Part shown: piece by piece, positions 46,674 to 55,389 of the stretch
Layout of the letters: the number at the start of each line of letters is the position of its first letter
Numbering within the stretch: the first letter of the stretch is position 1
From: an uncultured Draconibacterium sp.
GTDB lineage: Bacteria; Bacteroidota; Bacteroidia; Bacteroidales; Prolixibacteraceae
Direction: 5' to 3'
NCBI GenBank assembly: GCA_947492175.1
Contig: CANLMQ010000008.1
Location: forward strand, 136,378-200,377
DNA length: 64,000 nucleotides
Notes under the pieces: generated by a model
Told to the model about the DNA's origin: nothing
Seen by the model: only the letters and a program-made list of their open reading frames with translations
Database searches by the model: none
Position numbers and translations under genes: made by a program

Positions 46674-46844
46674 ATGGCATACAAAATTTCAGATGAATGT
46701 ATAGCATGCGGAACTTGTATTGATGAGTGTCCGGTTGACGCGATTGCGGAAGGTGATATCTACTCAATTGATCCTGAGCTTTGCACCGACTGTGGTTCAT
46801 GCGCAGAAGTTTGTCCTGTTGAGGCAATCGCAATCGAGGAATAA
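46674..46844 (+). CDS. 2[4Fe-4S] ferredoxin, 56 residues
   Basis: A short gene coding for a clostridial-type bacterial ferredoxin. Two CxxCxxCxxxCP cluster motifs: CIACGTCIDECP (C9, C12, C15, C19) and CTDCGSCAEVCP (C37, C40, C43, C47). Each cluster is completed by the last cysteine of the other motif. It transfers electrons at low potential in anaerobic reactions. The start is the ATG at 46674 (MAYKISDE). Acidic C-terminus IAIEE. A terminator follows, so it is a monocistronic unit. Its presence fits an anaerobic or facultative lifestyle. Confidence 0.95.
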   Translation: MAYKISDECIACGTCIDECPVDAIAEGDIYSIDPELCTDCGSCAEVCPVEAIAIEE

Positions 46845-46865
46845 ACCGGTTGACATAAGAAATTC

Positions 46866-46894
46866 AAAAAGCCTGCTTAGAGCAGGCTTTTTTT
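46866..46894 (+). terminator. Terminator of the ferredoxin gene
   Basis: AAAAAGCCTGCT / AGCAGGCTTTTT (46866-46892) with a TAG loop. Confidence 0.9.
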
Positions 46895-47056
46895 GTGCTA
46901 TAAAGTTGCTTTATGGTTAAAATGAAACACCGTTAAAATGCAAATAAATATCGCACAATCTAATCTGACAGACGAAATACATCTCAAATGTATTTTTCTG
47001 AATTTTTCCCGATCAGGAATTCTTTATGACGTTTTTAAAACCTTAGTAACTGGTTC

Positions 47057-48652
47057 TTAGAATCCATTCAGTTGCATTAAAACCGTTGGTAGCAGTAGCA
47101 AAAATCCGAGAACAATTAAAATCGCAATAAACGGAGCCACCCATTTAAACCATTTTTCGTAAGGAACTCTGGCAATTCCAAGTACACCAATAAGTACGCC
47201 TGAAGTAGGTGTAATCATATTTGTAAAACCATCGCCGAGCTGAAAGGCAATAACAGTTGCCTGCCGTGAAATACCGATAAGGTCAGAGAATTGCGACATC
47301 ATGGGCATGGTTAAAGCCGCCTTACCCGAACCACTGGGGATAAAAATATTCAGGAAAGTCTGGATGAGATACATAACGCTAATTGATCCTACCTTCCCTG
47401 TATCTTTCATGGCCCTGGAAACGCCGTGTAAAATGGTATCAATAATTTTCCCATCTTCCAGAATTACGATAATACCACCAGCCAGGCCTACAATCATGGC
47501 TGCCGAAAGAATATCTTTTGCTCCTTCAATAAACGATTTAGTAATTTCATTGGGTGTTTTGCCAACAGCAATTCCCGAGAAAATGCCAAGAGCCAGAAAA
47601 AGCGTTGCAATTTCCATTACATACCAGCTGTAACCCATTACGCCAACTATAAGGAAAACAATGGAAAAAGTTAAAAGGCTAAGAATATAGTAGTGTACGG
47701 TTTTTCGCAGTGTAATAAACCCAAACAAAATAAAGGCGCCTGTACTTACCGGAACAGCCGGGAAACGAAGGGTATTGTTTCCAATCTTTAAGTCGGTAAT
47801 AGGATAGAAAATGGAAAACAAAATAAGAATTACCGAAAGAAAAAAAAATGAAATTAAGGCCATTCGCGGAACTGTAAAATCGAAATCTATATTGTTTTCT
47901 TCGTTACGTTTTCGCCAGTATTCATCATCGTCGTACACCAATGATTTTTTAGGGTTTTTATGGATTTTCGATGCATAACGTAGAATAAAAGCAAAACCAA
48001 CCACATTGATAACTACCCACATAAAAATACGGTATTCGATGCCAGAGAAAAGAGGGATATCTGATAAGCCCTGTGCAATACCTACCGTAAACGGATTAAG
48101 AAAAGCCCCGGCAAAACCCAGAGCAGCAGCCACGAAACATAGTGCTACACCAACAATCGAATCGTACCCCATCGATATGGCTAAAGGAACAAAAATTATG
48201 GTAAAGGCTATGGTCTCTTCACTCATGCCAAAAACGGCTCCAAACAAGCTGAAAATAAACATAATACCTGTTAGAATAATATTGTTCACTCCGATTTTAC
48301 GAAGCAGTTTGGAACGTTCCCATTTTTTCGCAAAATTCAGGAACGAGTATATACCGATGTCTATCGATTTACTTTCATTTAGAATCCAGAAAGCGCCGCC
48401 GATCATCAGGATAAAAGCAATAATGTTTGCGGTGTTTACAAAACCATCGAAAAAGGATGAAAAAATCTGCCAGGTTTGCATCTGGCTGTCGATGTAATGA
48501 AACGATCCGGCATCGATTACATTGCGTTCAACACCGTTTACCACAACTGTTTCGCGTTCGTATTCGCCACCCGGAATAAACCAGGTTAATACAGCACAAA
48601 AAACAATCAGGAAAAAAATGATAACGTAGGTATGCGGAACTTTTTTTAGCAT
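47057..48652 (-). CDS. YfcC-family membrane transporter (amino acid/carboxylate type)
   Basis: A 531-residue inner-membrane protein with about 12-13 transmembrane segments. It starts with the YfcC-type N-terminus MLKKVPHTYVIIFF and FIPGGEYERE. A helical hairpin-like LNIFIPSGSGKAALTMPMMSQFSDLIG near residue 440 and FTNMITPTSGVLIGVLG are characteristic of the ion-transporter-like family that includes YfcC and related basic amino-acid antiporters. Substrate not readable. Single gene. Confidence 0.85.
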   Translation of the reverse strand: MLKKVPHTYVIIFFLIVFCAVLTWFIPGGEYERETVVVNGVERNVIDAGSFHYIDSQMQTWQIFSSFFDGFVNTANIIAFILMIGGAFWILNESKSIDIGIYSFLNFAKKWERSKLLRKIGVNNIILTGIMFIFSLFGAVFGMSEETIAFTIIFVPLAISMGYDSIVGVALCFVAAALGFAGAFLNPFTVGIAQGLSDIPLFSGIEYRIFMWVVINVVGFAFILRYASKIHKNPKKSLVYDDDEYWRKRNEENNIDFDFTVPRMALISFFFLSVILILFSIFYPITDLKIGNNTLRFPAVPVSTGAFILFGFITLRKTVHYYILSLLTFSIVFLIVGVMGYSWYVMEIATLFLALGIFSGIAVGKTPNEITKSFIEGAKDILSAAMIVGLAGGIIVILEDGKIIDTILHGVSRAMKDTGKVGSISVMYLIQTFLNIFIPSGSGKAALTMPMMSQFSDLIGISRQATVIAFQLGDGFTNMITPTSGVLIGVLGIARVPYEKWFKWVAPFIAILIVLGFLLLLPTVLMQLNGF

Positions 48653-48983
48653 GCTTTTTAATTTTGTGCGCGAAGGTAGTAAAAAGAGTAATAAGCTTCA
48701 AGCATCGAATGGTAGGCCATTGGTATTCAGTAATAGATTACGACTTCAGGCTTCTTGTTTTTTGTTTTTAATTGTTACATTTGTTCATATAGTCTTGGAG
48801 AAATTAGCGGGGGTAGCATTTTTTATTTAACAATTTTCTTGTTTTAATGTTAAGGTTAAAATATTTATTTAAAAGCAATGAAACAACCATGACAATAATT
48901 TGCCACAGACATGCATTATTTTCCCGAAGTATAGGGCATGGGTGTTTTATCTTATACCATTGATAACAAACAATTTTAATTAG
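48653..48983. other. Intergenic region, no gene seen
   Basis: About 330 bases, AT-rich, between divergent genes. It should hold promoters for the transporter (minus) and the His-rich protein (plus). No repeats, no ORF. Confidence 0.5.
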
Positions 48984-49487
48984 ATGAAAAACAACTATTT
49001 TATTTTACTCATTTGTATTTTTTCGTTATTCTTTGTGCTAACCGGAAAGGCACAGGACAAGCATGATCACACACACGGGCATTCGCACGACAATCACAAA
49101 ATAGAATTGGGGATTGCCAATTCAATGGTATATTTTGTAAACGAAAAAGAAGTTGGATACGGGTTACATGTACATTTGGTAAGAAAGATTTCCCAGTCAA
49201 AATTTGGAGTGGGACTGGCCTACGAACGGATATTCGACGAGCACAAACACAATACCATTGGAATTGTGGGCAGCTATACGCCGGTTGATCGGTTACATTT
49301 TGCCGTTTCTCCGGGAATTTCATTTGAAGGCGGCCATTCTTCGGAAAAAAGTTTTGCCACGCATTTTGAAACATCCTACGAATTCCAGGTAGGTGATTTC
49401 CATATTGGCCCTTTGGTTGAGGTAGCCTATGATTCGGAAGATGTTCATATTAGTCTGGGAATGCATATTGGTTTAGGATTCAACTAA
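48984..49487 (+). CDS. Secreted beta-rich protein with His-rich N-terminus
   Basis: A 167-residue protein with a signal peptide (1-23, GKAQ cleavage). Directly after the cut it has the run DKHDHTHGHSHDNH, seven possible metal-binding His/Asp pairs. The rest alternates hydrophobic and polar residues and ends in an aromatic (GMHIGLGFN), as in a small outer-membrane barrel (about eight strands). I do not recognise a family. The His-rich loop suggests Zn or Ni binding (inference), notable because a ZIP transporter lies 2.5 kb upstream. Confidence 0.75.
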   Translation: MKNNYFILLICIFSLFFVLTGKAQDKHDHTHGHSHDNHKIELGIANSMVYFVNEKEVGYGLHVHLVRKISQSKFGVGLAYERIFDEHKHNTIGIVGSYTPVDRLHFAVSPGISFEGGHSSEKSFATHFETSYEFQVGDFHIGPLVEVAYDSEDVHISLGMHIGLGFN

Positions 49488-49515
49488 TAATTGTTGGTTG
49501 AAATTGTAGCAGATA

Positions 49516-49560
49516 GAGGGGAGACATCTGTTCCGGTTTCGGGTTTTGTCTCCTCTCATT
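49516..49560 (+). terminator. Weak terminator after the His-rich protein gene
   Basis: GAGGGGAGAC (49516-49525) and GTCTCCTCTC (49548-49557) pair with one mismatch across a 22-base loop; few Ts follow. Confidence 0.4.
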
Positions 49561-49648
49561 TTGAGAACTTCTTCAGGGCTGGTAAAGAATGACAGCACAG
49601 TGGTGTAATGAAGTTTGGTCAGCATTTTCAGAATACAGAATTACAATT

Positions 49649-49682
49649 AAAAAAACAGGGACATCATTCATGAAGTCCCTGC
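49649..49682 (-). terminator. Terminator of the two-domain binding lipoprotein
   Basis: CAGGGAC / GTCCCTG stem (49656-49681); on the minus strand the T run comes from the As at 49649-49655. Confidence 0.75.
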
Positions 49683-49732
49683 CATATAACAATTCCAAAG
49701 GATTGTTAAAACTTTTATAACAACAGTTCAGA

Positions 49733-51220
49733 TTAAGGCATATCAAGGCCTTCGTACCATTTATTCCAGATGGTTTCAAATGTGCCGTCTGCTTTCATGG
49801 CGTCAAGGTTATTTTGCCATTGCTCTACTATTTCTTGCGATGTGTTCTGGCTAAAGGCAATATACCCCTTGCTTTCTGAAACTTCATATTGTTTGATTAT
49901 TGAATTAGCAGAAGTCTCTGTAACTTCACAAAGCCAGTCAATTCCTTCGTTAAACATAAACAGTGCTTCAACCTGGCCAGAGACAAGTTGATTAAAAGCT
50001 TCAACAGGAGAGAATGATGTTGCTACTATATTCTGAAACCCATTGGCAGTTAAATAATCATGCATATACCAGCCACTTGGTGTAGCTATACTTGCTAACG
50101 ATTTTGCATCTTCCAGACTTGTAATTTGAATACCGGATTCAGACATTGTATAAAAACAAGCTTTCATTGAAGATATTGGACCTACCCATTGAAATAAATC
50201 TTCACGTTCAGGTGTACGGGCTGTAGTAAATAAGGCACTGTTGGGTAGGTATTGAACTGCTTTGTAGGCATCGCCCCAACTTGTTAAATTAATATTGTTG
50301 ACAAAACCATTTCTCGATTGGATTTCATTAACAATATCAATTGAAGAACCTTTAAGCTCGTAATTGTAAATAGAACCTGTATAAAAGTTAAAAGGTGGTG
50401 CTTGCTCAGTAAAGATTTGTAATTGACCCGGCAATTGTACCGGGCTTGCATTTGGAAGGTACTTTTTAAGTATTTCAAGAGGTTGTTGGGTTTTAACAAT
50501 TGCATCAATACTTTTTTGGCATGCATCAACAATATGATCATCCACATCTTTCGAAAATGCAATGTAATAGTAAACATTCCGGTAGCTGTAACAAATATCA
50601 AATTCAGTTGGAACATTATATTCACTATTCAGCCTGTAGCCAAATTGGCTGACATCGCTTGCCATTGCATCTACATCGTTATTCAACAGGGCAGTTATAG
50701 CTTCTTCGTAAGAATCGAAATACACAAGATTATTAAATCCCAGATCCTCAAGAGAGGTAGTTTCCAGCCAGTCTTTAACTACTGCTATAGACGATATTTC
50801 TTTTGCTTTTTGTAAGCCGATGGCAGTACCTATTCCTGTGGCAACTTTCGAGAAAATATAGTAACCGCCTTTACTTGTTGGGCCGGCCCATTTAAAAAGG
50901 TCTTTTCGCTCGGCTGAATAACCACAGGTAAGAAGTGCACGGTCGGGACCGGCCAATGTATTATTGTAAGCCTCTGTCCACGACTCCTCCATAGTAAGTT
51001 CACGGTCAATACCGGCATTACCCATGACAAGGTTGGCCATATCAGCATCAATACCGCTTATTTTGCCATCTAGGGTAAAATAATTGGGACTAAATTCAAT
51101 CCCGGAAATAGTAATTGATTCCGGCTTCTCAACTGGGTCATCTGTACAACTATTCATAAAAATGATACATAATAAAAGTAGCGACATTAATCTTGTCGTA
51201 GATAATAATTTAAATTTCAT
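49733..51220 (-). CDS. Lipoprotein with two tandem solute-binding (SBP_bac_3) domains
   Basis: A 495-residue surface or periplasmic lipoprotein. The lipobox FMNSC gives the lipidated C25. Two copies of the amino-acid-type extracellular solute-binding fold follow: one from about 35 to 265 (FSPNYFTLDGKISGIDADMAN; later SEYNVPTEFDICYSYRNV), a second from about 275 to 490 (EQAPPFNFYTGSIYNYELKGSSIDIV). Each has the motif RxxLF/WxGP (AERKDLFKWAGP, PEREDLFQWVGP). No permease, kinase or diguanylate cyclase is encoded nearby, so it is either an orphan or partnered elsewhere. Single gene with a terminator. Confidence 0.88.
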   Translation of the reverse strand: MKFKLLSTTRLMSLLLLCIIFMNSCTDDPVEKPESITISGIEFSPNYFTLDGKISGIDADMANLVMGNAGIDRELTMEESWTEAYNNTLAGPDRALLTCGYSAERKDLFKWAGPTSKGGYYIFSKVATGIGTAIGLQKAKEISSIAVVKDWLETTSLEDLGFNNLVYFDSYEEAITALLNNDVDAMASDVSQFGYRLNSEYNVPTEFDICYSYRNVYYYIAFSKDVDDHIVDACQKSIDAIVKTQQPLEILKKYLPNASPVQLPGQLQIFTEQAPPFNFYTGSIYNYELKGSSIDIVNEIQSRNGFVNNINLTSWGDAYKAVQYLPNSALFTTARTPEREDLFQWVGPISSMKACFYTMSESGIQITSLEDAKSLASIATPSGWYMHDYLTANGFQNIVATSFSPVEAFNQLVSGQVEALFMFNEGIDWLCEVTETSANSIIKQYEVSESKGYIAFSQNTSQEIVEQWQNNLDAMKADGTFETIWNKWYEGLDMP

Positions 51221-51852
51221 GCGTTGTAAATTCTAGTTAATAATATATTTTGACTTGTACAATTTGTACTATTACGACAGGGACTACCGTACCGACTTTA
51301 TAAAAAGAAACACCACCGGAACAAATAATTTCAGGCATAGATTTATGCTCTTAAAATTTTATAGTCTCTGGAAAAACTAAACGGTAATGGAAATTTCGTT
51401 ACCGGTTTTTAAGGAAAATAATTGAATTGGCAAGGTTATACAATTGCAACAAATACAATTTGAGAGTGTTCTTTTCATAATTGGTCCATGTTTGATTTAG
51501 CGATTTGTTTAGGTTGGCTAATTTACATAATACAATTAATATTCAAAACTTTTACGCTCTATTTTAAACATTCCGAAAAACACAACTGATGCGTTAAAAT
51601 CAATATATGCTTTGATGTTTGGGCTTGTATAGTTTTACATCTATATTTTAACCTTTTGCAATTTAGAATGCTAAAACACATGGCAGTTTCATTCGTTTTA
51701 AATTTTATAATCACCGTTTAATGAGTTGATTATAAAATTGAAGTTCATGGAATCGCTTCGCTCTCGCATCATTTTTAAAGTTATACTCCTTTGTTATTTA
51801 ATGATAAATGAAATCATGTTCGTTTTATAAATAAGCAAATAGATTTTAAAAA
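51221..51852. other. Intergenic region, no gene seen
   Basis: About 630 AT-rich bases between the binding lipoprotein and the REP/transposase element. I see no ORF, RNA gene or repeat other than the promoter region of the lipoprotein (minus strand). Confidence 0.5.
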
Positions 51853-51940
51853 AGTCCTGAAAGGACTAAATATGAATAACCGTGTGTGAAACGCACGGTT
51901 ACAAACGGATTCTGAACATCAGCCCTGAAAAGGGTTGAAT
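51853..51940 (+). repeat. Left REP-like element
   Basis: Contains the mini-palindrome GTCCTGAAAGGAC (51854-51866), a hairpin AACCGTG / CACGGTT (51878-51900) and AGCCCTGAAAAGGGTT (51921-51936). Inverted relative to the right element. Confidence 0.75.
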
Positions 51941-52024
51941 AAATCCCTGTAAGAAGATGAATAACATAACAAAACAAACTAAATTAGTAAACCTAAGGTA
52001 ATTACAATCTAAAACTAAATTATT

Positions 52025-52474
52025 ATGTCCAGTTACCGACAAATCATCTATCAAATTGTTTTTCGCACCAAACACAGTCAAAAAACATTAAAATCAGAAC
52101 ATAAGGAAAAGCTCTTTAAATATATATGGGGAGCAATTAAGAATAAAAACTGCCATTTGTACAGGATTAATGGGATGGAGGAACATGTTCATATTTTAAC
52201 CGACCTTCATCCATCTATTGCATTGGCTGATTTTATTAGGGACATTAAAACAGCTTCATCTGTTTGGTTAAAAGGTACCGGGTATTTTCCAGGCTTTATT
52301 GGCTGGGCCGATGGTTATGCTGCATTAACCTATGCATGTTGGGACAAGTACAAATTGATAAACTATATTAAAAACCAGGAGGAACATCATAAAACAGAAA
52401 CTTTTGAAGCAGAGTTCCGAAGACTTTTAAAAGAACACAATATTAAAATTGATGAGCGGTATTTTTTGAAGTAA
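52025..52474 (+). CDS. REP-associated tyrosine transposase (Y1, IS200-like)
   Basis: A 149-residue HUH endonuclease-like transposase acting on single-stranded DNA. The metal-binding HxH motif is EEHVHIL and the candidate catalytic tyrosine is in KLINYIKNQEEHH near residue 119. The family start SSYRQIIYQIVFRTKHS and the segment GWADGYAALTY are typical of Y1_Tnp proteins. It lacks the C-terminal extension seen in large RAYTs. It is bounded on both sides by inverted REP-like elements, which makes RAYT the best subclass rather than a free IS200. Confidence 0.88.
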   Translation: MSSYRQIIYQIVFRTKHSQKTLKSEHKEKLFKYIWGAIKNKNCHLYRINGMEEHVHILTDLHPSIALADFIRDIKTASSVWLKGTGYFPGFIGWADGYAALTYACWDKYKLINYIKNQEEHHKTETFEAEFRRLLKEHNIKIDERYFLK

Positions 52475-52483
52475 CAAACTTTG

Positions 52484-52571
52484 TTCAACCCCTTCCGGGG
52501 CTGAAGGCATAACCATTCCACCACCACCGGTTATACCGGTGGTTATTTATATATAGTCCTTTAAGGACATT
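52484..52571 (-). repeat. Right REP-like element (inverted)
   Basis: Read on the minus strand it aligns with the left element: GTCCTTAAAGGAC (52568-52556), AATAACC, a hairpin ACCACCGGT / ACCGGTGGT, GGTTA, CAGCCCCGGAAGGGGTTGAA. Confidence 0.75.
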
Positions 52572-53135
52572 TAATAGTATTCATTAATTCAAATCAAAAA
52601 ATAACAAACATAACCATGACTTTGACTATTAGGTGTATATGTTTCAGATCTTCAAATTAAGGCATCACCAGTATTCCGAAAATGTGTTTTAAAAAGGGAG
52701 AGGGGCTTCCGTTTTTATCCGTCTCATTTTTCCACTCCTGTTTAGAATCAGAGTTGTCCTCGATAAATTTATCGGACGTTGCTCCGCAATCGACCACTCA
52801 GCCAGGAGTAAAAACAAAGAAGTAATTCCACCTGAATTAACTTTTTATAAAAGCCTGATTTAATAAGCCATACGTTAATAACTACAAATTATTTAAGACA
52901 GCTTTTGTTTTACATAAACATTTGCTATGTTTGACCCACCTTTACCCGGCAACACAAACGAAAGATTTTCAGTATAGCAGAGTGCCCAGACAATAAAGGC
53001 AGTTAAACAGCATTTCTGTTTGTAGTTGCCTGCAAATAGTTAGGTATTGAAAACCGGGTTGTTTAAAGCATCAATAGAAAGAATAGATATACTTATAAGG
53101 TGTACAGGCATTAGTTACCAAACATTTGACAGAAA
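52572..53135. other. Intergenic region before the small-gene array
   Basis: Holds AT-rich sequence, then from 52897 a copy of the diverged 210-230-bp repeat found again at 55071-55302 (separate entry). A short palindrome CGATAAATTTATCG lies at 52760-52773. No gene seen. Confidence 0.5.
52897..53105. repeat. Diverged long direct repeat, copy 1
   Basis: Collinear with 55071-55302. Shared stretches in order: TTGTTTTACATAAAC, CCACCTTTACCCGGC, ACACAA, AGAGTGCCC, AAA(A)GCAGTTAA, TGTTTGTA / CCGTTTGTAATTGC, ACAAATAG, GGT(A/G), GAAAACC, GTTTAA, AATAGA, AGAATAGA. Both copies end 30-90 bases before a gene of the array. Nature unknown: promoter module, decayed gene or recombination site. Confidence 0.7.
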
Positions 53136-53522
53136 ATGAAAATACGATACACAAAAAGGCGTCTTAAACATTATTTGATTCTTGGAATACTTTGGTCGGC
53201 CCTTGGGATAGCAGCAGTTAGTTTTAATTCCGAGAATATTTTTAGTTATGGTTATTCAATAATCGGAATTTTATATTTCGGAATTTACCTCTTTCAAAAT
53301 AATAAACAATATCTGACGATCGAAAATGGAATTATCTCAAAAAATGACCTGATCTCCCAAAAAATATACTTAAATGAAATAAAGCAGATTAAAAGGCGTG
53401 CGGGAGCTTATATCCTTCTAACTGATTCAACGGAATTGAGAATCAATACTGAATTGATCGACAAAAATTCTCTTGAGGAACTTAAAACTGTATTGGAAAG
53501 TTTGAATTTAGAAACAAATTGA
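53136..53522 (+). CDS. Small membrane protein, two TM plus PH-like domain
   Basis: A 128-residue protein. Two hydrophobic segments (about 12-31 and 36-53) are followed by a soluble part with strands YLTIENGIISKNDL, QKIYLNEIKQIKRR, AYILLTDSTELRI and a final helix SLEELKTVLESL. The layout resembles bacterial PH-like (bPH/YdbT) proteins that stay at the inner membrane. No named family. It is the first gene of a + strand array. The proteins at 59530 and 61801 share the layout. Start at ATG 53136. Confidence 0.7.
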   Translation: MKIRYTKRRLKHYLILGILWSALGIAAVSFNSENIFSYGYSIIGILYFGIYLFQNNKQYLTIENGIISKNDLISQKIYLNEIKQIKRRAGAYILLTDSTELRINTELIDKNSLEELKTVLESLNLETN

Positions 53523-53540
53523 AAAGGTTTGGAAACAAAG

Positions 53541-53616
53541 TTCATATTGCAGCGCGGCTAAAATGATATGCCAACTGCGTATTTCAGAGGGCGTTCCGCA
53601 ATATGCGCCAACTGTT
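53541..53616. repeat. Intergenic array element (copy a)
   Basis: About 40 bases (53543-53582) align with 56101-56141: both begin CATATTGCAG and contain GCGG, then GCCAACTGCG. It ends with the boundary motif CCAACTGTTGTGTTT. Part of the intergenic repeat family of the array. Confidence 0.6.
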
Positions 53617-53677
53617 GTGTTTAAATTCAACGCAACCATATAATGGAATATAACATCAATAAAAGGAAAATATTTTT

Positions 53678-54304
53678 ATGAAGTATCAATTATTAAAGTT
53701 ATTGGTTTTTGTTTTTATTTTTTCGTCTTGTTGCAACGAGGATTCAATTGAAACAGCAAGATATGAGCTATCTCCGGAAGAATTAGAACTAATCCCGTAC
53801 CAAATCGGACAACAAATTAGTTTTAAGCACTCGAAAGGCTATACTTTTTCATTTGAGACTATACAGGATAAAGTAGAATGGAAAGAATTCCATGATTTTT
53901 GTGAAAGGAACTGTGGCGGACAGGATTATTTCTCTTATCAAGTGAAAAATACCCAAATTCAATCAAGCTATCCAAAACTTACGGTAGATTTTTCGCTTGG
54001 AGAAACAGAACATGGCGATTATAATCCAATGGTTTTAAATATTAATATCAACAGGAGGCATTTTATTTCTTTACCTTATGATAGCTTGGGCAATATTAGT
54101 TGTGACGAAACAACCAATACAATATACCATGATTCAATAGTACTAAATAACGTATATTATTACGATGTGTTAGAGAAGCCCTTCGACAGTCACTATTTCA
54201 TACAAGATACAAGTATTTTAATTCCTGAATCAATATTATACAACGACTACGGACTAATTCAAATAAAAATGTCGAATAATGAAGCATACTCAATTAATAA
54301 TTAA
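53678..54304 (+). CDS. Orphan lipoprotein, copy 1 of an overlapping pair
   Basis: A 208-residue exported lipoprotein (lipobox FSSC, C18). The mature part is beta-rich. The tail follows a pattern common in Bacteroidota lipoproteins: a DSI/NNVYYYDVLE strand, then a stretch ending YNDYGLIQIKMSNNE. It overlaps the next gene by 26 bases in another frame. The next protein has the same tail pattern, so the two look like diverged tandem duplicates. Function not recognised. Confidence 0.7.
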   Translation: MKYQLLKLLVFVFIFSSCCNEDSIETARYELSPEELELIPYQIGQQISFKHSKGYTFSFETIQDKVEWKEFHDFCERNCGGQDYFSYQVKNTQIQSSYPKLTVDFSLGETEHGDYNPMVLNININRRHFISLPYDSLGNISCDETTNTIYHDSIVLNNVYYYDVLEKPFDSHYFIQDTSILIPESILYNDYGLIQIKMSNNEAYSINN

Positions 54305-54875
54305 TGCCTTTTTTTTTATAGCTCTTGTTTTTTTTAGTAGCTGTGGTGATAAAATAAAAGAAACATTTTACCTGACCGATGAAGCAAAAAGATACCAGAT
54401 TGACACAACCATCACATCCTTTAATATGGTCGACAATTATGGTATTACAGAAGAATTCTATGTTGATGAAAGCATTTGGTACACAACCCACCATTATTTT
54501 AGTAATTACGGGAATGGAATAACCGATGAAACATTTGGTATAGCCTATTTTTCCTCATTAAATGATTACTCATTTATGTTTGTACTGCGTGCCGATATTG
54601 AAGATACAGACCTTGAGGTTGAATGGAATCAAAAAGATAGACTGGTTTATAACTTCGGTACCCAAGAGGTAGAATCGGAGATTATGGGAGAAGTCTCATT
54701 TTATGATACATTAACGGTTAAAGGAGTGAAGTACGAGAATATTATTGAAATAGATTACTCCAAAGTGAAAAATAAAATTGATACCGACACGCCGGTTAAA
54801 ACTTATATTTCAGGCGACAAGGGATTGATAAAATTTATCAGAAAAGATAATATTACAATGGAAAGAGTTCAATAA
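54279..54875 (+). CDS. Orphan lipoprotein, copy 2 of an overlapping pair
   Basis: A 198-residue exported lipoprotein (lipobox FSSC, C22). The order of elements mirrors the preceding gene: lipobox, polar N-terminal region, a strand GEVSFYDTLTVKGVKYENIIEI, and YISGDKGLIKFIRKDN at the end, where the neighbour has DYGLIQIKMSNNE. Start at ATG 54279, inside the preceding gene. Function unknown. Overlap implies a common mRNA. Confidence 0.7.
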   Translation: MKHTQLIINAFFFIALVFFSSCGDKIKETFYLTDEAKRYQIDTTITSFNMVDNYGITEEFYVDESIWYTTHHYFSNYGNGITDETFGIAYFSSLNDYSFMFVLRADIEDTDLEVEWNQKDRLVYNFGTQEVESEIMGEVSFYDTLTVKGVKYENIIEIDYSKVKNKIDTDTPVKTYISGDKGLIKFIRKDNITMERVQ

Positions 54876-55389
54876 AACCTGTATACAATATAGAACAGAG
54901 CTCAAAAACAACCAATGACTCCGCTCGTACCTCCGTTTTATCAGGTAATAATTAAATCTCTTTTAAGGAAATGCGCAACTGAATAGTAACCTGCTAATAG
55001 TTATTCTAATTTGTAGCTTGCTGTATCGCCAATAGAAACACCGGCTCCGGGGCTTTATAATCGGGCAGGAGACAGTTTTCGGCTTCTTTTTTTGTTTTAC
55101 ATAAACTAATTCCTATATTTAATCCACCTTTACCCGGCGACACAAGCAGAAGATCTTTAGTGTAGTAGAGTGCCCCAGGAAATAAAAGCAGTTAAGTGCT
55201 TAAACGGCTTATCCGTTTGTAATTGCTTACAAATAGATAGGTAGGTGAAAACCAGCTTGTTTAAGATAATAATAGAACGAATAGAGATATTTAGGGGTGT
55301 ATATACACACTAGTTGTGTTTAATTTTAAATGCTGCGCAACCGAAATGACACAAAATCAATCAATAAAAAAGAGACTAAATCAAAACCC
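54876..55389. other. Intergenic region containing copy 2 of the long repeat
   Basis: About 500 bases, no gene. Contains the diverged repeat (55071-55302, separate entry). From 54960 the sequence is otherwise unrelated to the region before copy 1. Confidence 0.5.
55071..55302. repeat. Diverged long direct repeat, copy 2
   Basis: Collinear with 52897-53105 (see that entry for the shared pieces). Copy 2 is about 20 bases longer, with small insertions near both ends. Confidence 0.7.

Larger units (their letters stand above)
51853..52571 (+). mobile_element. REP-associated Y1 transposase with inverted REP-like ends
   Basis: A Y1 (HUH) transposase gene (52025-52474) sits between two related elements in inverted orientation, 51853-51940 and 52484-52571. 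Read inwards from each outer end both show GTCCT..AGGACT, AATAACC, a hairpin, GGTTA-like sequence, and CAGCCC..GGGTTGAA. This matches the known arrangement of RAYT genes flanked by REPs. Whether it has dispersed copies in the genome cannot be seen here. Confidence 0.7.

Noticed and set aside
48006..48497. + strand frame antisense to the YfcC-type transporter
   Set aside because: Antisense shadow of a membrane protein; no own features.
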